DNA of 13,327 nt from Candidatus Eiseniibacteriota bacterium. Lineage in GTDB: Bacteria > Eisenbacteria > RBG-16-71-46. The position numbers were made by a program, and so were the translations under genes. This document shows positions 12,116 to 13,327 of this stretch, in pieces. The notes under the pieces are model-generated. The model worked only from the letters and a program-made list of their open reading frames with translations, had not been told where the DNA came from and ran no database searches. Within the stretch, counting starts at the first letter, position 1, and each line of letters opens with the position of its first letter. The stretch is taken from contig JAHFBX010000038.1 in NCBI GenBank assembly GCA_023249815.1, positions 1 through 13,327 of the forward strand. The letters run 5' to 3'.

Positions 12116-13327
12116 CCGCGCAACTCGAAGGGATCCAGGTCGCGGTGTTCGGTGGAGATCGGCCGTGCCGCTTCCAACGGTGACTCCAGCTCAACGGGTT
12201 CGCGGAGCGTGACCGGCGGGTCCGTGTACACCGCCTGTGCCATGGTCACCGGGGCCGGGTCCTGCGCGCCATCGCGCACGCCCATGGCCAGCGACATCAC
12301 GGCGCTCGCCAGCATGGCGCGGTCGAGGTCCGTCTCGTCGAATGCCTTGCCGTCCCGCTTGTTGCTCAGGTTCAACACACCGAGCAGCCGGTTGCGATGC
12401 ACGAGCGGCACCGAAACGAACGAGTCGGAGTTGTAGTGGTCCACGCCGGTCGGGCGCACGGGCGTGGCGTCACCGCCCTTCCGCACGAGCACGGGCTTCC
12501 GGTGATGCGCCACCCAGCCGGCCACGCCCTGCCCGAGCGGCAACCGCACGTTTCCGGCCACGGTGGGGTCCATGCCGCGATGCGCGGCGATCTGCAGCAC
12601 CTGATCGTCCACGCGCATGAGGCTGCAGCGGTCCACGTCGAACGCGTCGCAGAAGCGCTGCACGAGCGCGCGCGACAGCAGCGCGGGGTCGTGCTCCTCC
12701 TTCGACACCTCGAACACCTCGCGCAGGAACTCCATGGTCTCGTGCTGTTCGTTCAGGCGCTGCTGCGCGATGGCGAGCTGCGAGAACGCGTCGTGAAGAT
12801 GCTGACCGGCCGCCTCACCCTGCTCCTCGAGCGCGTGGAGCTGCTGCCTGAGCACCTCCAGCTCGGCGCGCTCGCCGTGAGCAGTGTGCTGGAGCCGGTC
12901 CAGCTCGCGAGACAGGATCTCGATGCGCTCCGACTTCAAGCGGGTGTCCTGCGCCAGCGTCGTGGCCTCGGCCTCGAGCTGGCGCACGCGCTCCTGGAAC
13001 GCGCCCTGCACGCGGCGGGACTGCTCCTCGGCCACGCGCGTCTCGGGGGTCATCCGACCCTCCGAATGCAGGCGCCTTGCAATCGCAACGGCGGCCATCG
13101 TGCGCATGGCGAGCACGGTCTCCACGGCGGCGCCCGGGAACGCGTTCCGGCGGGGCGACACCAGCACGAGCAGCCCCAGCAGGTCGTCCTGGTCGGCCAG
13201 CGGCACGATGATGCAGGAGTGCCAGGCTACCGGAGCCACGAGCGGGCGCACCTGCGTGGCCTCGAACCGGTCCGGCTCGTACACGGGTGTGGTCCGGAAG
13301 ACACGGGAGAGGAGCGAGCGGCGCTCG
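12112..13327 (-). CDS. GAF-coiled coil-GAF signalling protein (5' end outside window)
   Basis: The minus-strand frame runs off the right edge, reading ERRSLLSRVFRTTPV before a GTG at 13284 that is therefore probably internal. Numbering from that codon, residues 1-72 are the end of a first GAF domain (WHSCIIVPLADQDDLLGLLVL). Residues about 83-190 form a long coiled coil rich in Glu, Gln, Arg and Leu. Residues about 194-338 are a complete second GAF domain, with RFCDAFDVDRCSLMRVDD, LPLGQGVAGWVAHHRKPVLV, SVPLVHRNRLLGVLNLSNK and a final helix. A 50-residue acidic/proline tail follows, with no histidine kinase, GGDEF, HTH or phosphatase domain at the C-terminus. Any output domain would have to be N-terminal and out of view. 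GAF domains bind small molecules or redox cofactors; the ligand cannot be deduced. The coiled coil suggests a dimer. Its stop overlaps the NUDIX stop. Confidence 0.88.
   Translation of the reverse strand, partial: ERRSLLSRVFRTTPVYEPDRFEATQVRPLVAPVAWHSCIIVPLADQDDLLGLLVLVSPRRNAFPGAAVETVLAMRTMAAVAIARRLHSEGRMTPETRVAEEQSRRVQGAFQERVRQLEAEATTLAQDTRLKSERIEILSRELDRLQHTAHGERAELEVLRQQLHALEEQGEAAGQHLHDAFSQLAIAQQRLNEQHETMEFLREVFEVSKEEHDPALLSRALVQRFCDAFDVDRCSLMRVDDQVLQIAAHRGMDPTVAGNVRLPLGQGVAGWVAHHRKPVLVRKGGDATPVRPTGVDHYNSDSFVSVPLVHRNRLLGVLNLSNKRDGKAFDETDLDRAMLASAVMSLAMGVRDGAQDPAPVTMAQAVYTDPPVTLREPVELESPLEAARPISTEHRDLDPFELRG

Noticed and set aside
1..13327. Possible defence, secretion or biosynthetic gene cluster
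   Set aside because: The genes are on alternating strands, with housekeeping functions and separate terminators, and there are no cassette-like co-directional modules. The NYN protein has no toxin or antitoxin partner beside it.

Overview
The window is chromosomal, very GC-rich and densely coded. Its genes belong to a free-living, diderm-type bacterium: lipoproteins with lipoboxes, periplasmic proteins with signal peptides, an exported methionine sulfoxide reductase, and an Ig-like/YCF48 propeller surface protein. Ig-like plus YCF48 proteins, scattered small operons and weak T-tracts after terminators fit lineages such as Candidatus Eisenbacteria, Gemmatimonadota or Acidobacteriota. This is an impression only, because no rRNA or other marker gene is present. 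I see no mobile element, CRISPR array, tRNA or prophage gene.

Layout, left to right. (1) 1-1127 (+): the 3' part of a secreted protein with an Ig-like domain followed by a complete seven-unit YCF48 beta-propeller. (2) 1151-1299: a long imperfect palindrome (32-position stem, one mismatch) with two internal hairpins. It is the most striking non-coding structure here. (3) 1357-1896 (+): a NYN/YacP-type putative endoribonuclease. (4) 2052-2720 (+): exported MsrA, ending at a bidirectional terminator shared with a convergent lipoprotein gene (3732-2818, -). (5) 4811-4035 (-): a lipoprotein with a proline-rich linker and a glycine zipper. (6) 5100-6170 (+): a polytopic membrane protein, apparently translated by coupling to a 13-codon upstream ORF. 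(7) 6213-7709 (+): leucyl aminopeptidase PepA. (8) 8455-7706 (-): a periplasmic hypothetical protein. (9) 9918-8521 (-): RlmD-type 23S rRNA m5U methyltransferase. (10) 10123-11298 (+): a periplasmic double-PDZ protein without a protease domain. (11) A structured intergenic region with a strong terminator. (12) 11582-12115 (+): a zinc-ribbon NUDIX hydrolase, probably on a leaderless mRNA. (13) 13327-12112 (-): the 3' part of a GAF-coiled coil-GAF protein.

No single pathway links the genes. Most are housekeeping or envelope-quality functions: oxidative repair of exported proteins, peptide turnover, rRNA modification, nucleotide clean-up, and envelope lipoproteins. Several expression features stand out. 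Two convergent gene pairs share a 4-nt overlapping stop (TTAG at 7706-7709, CTAG at 12112-12115). At least two genes look leaderless. Three exported-protein genes carry a short GC hairpin at nearly the same distance upstream of the Shine-Dalgarno. I found no convincing new multi-gene system. The best leads are the 1151-1299 palindrome beside a putative endoribonuclease gene, the coupled mini-ORF at 5062-5103, and the structured RNA candidate at 11389-11439.
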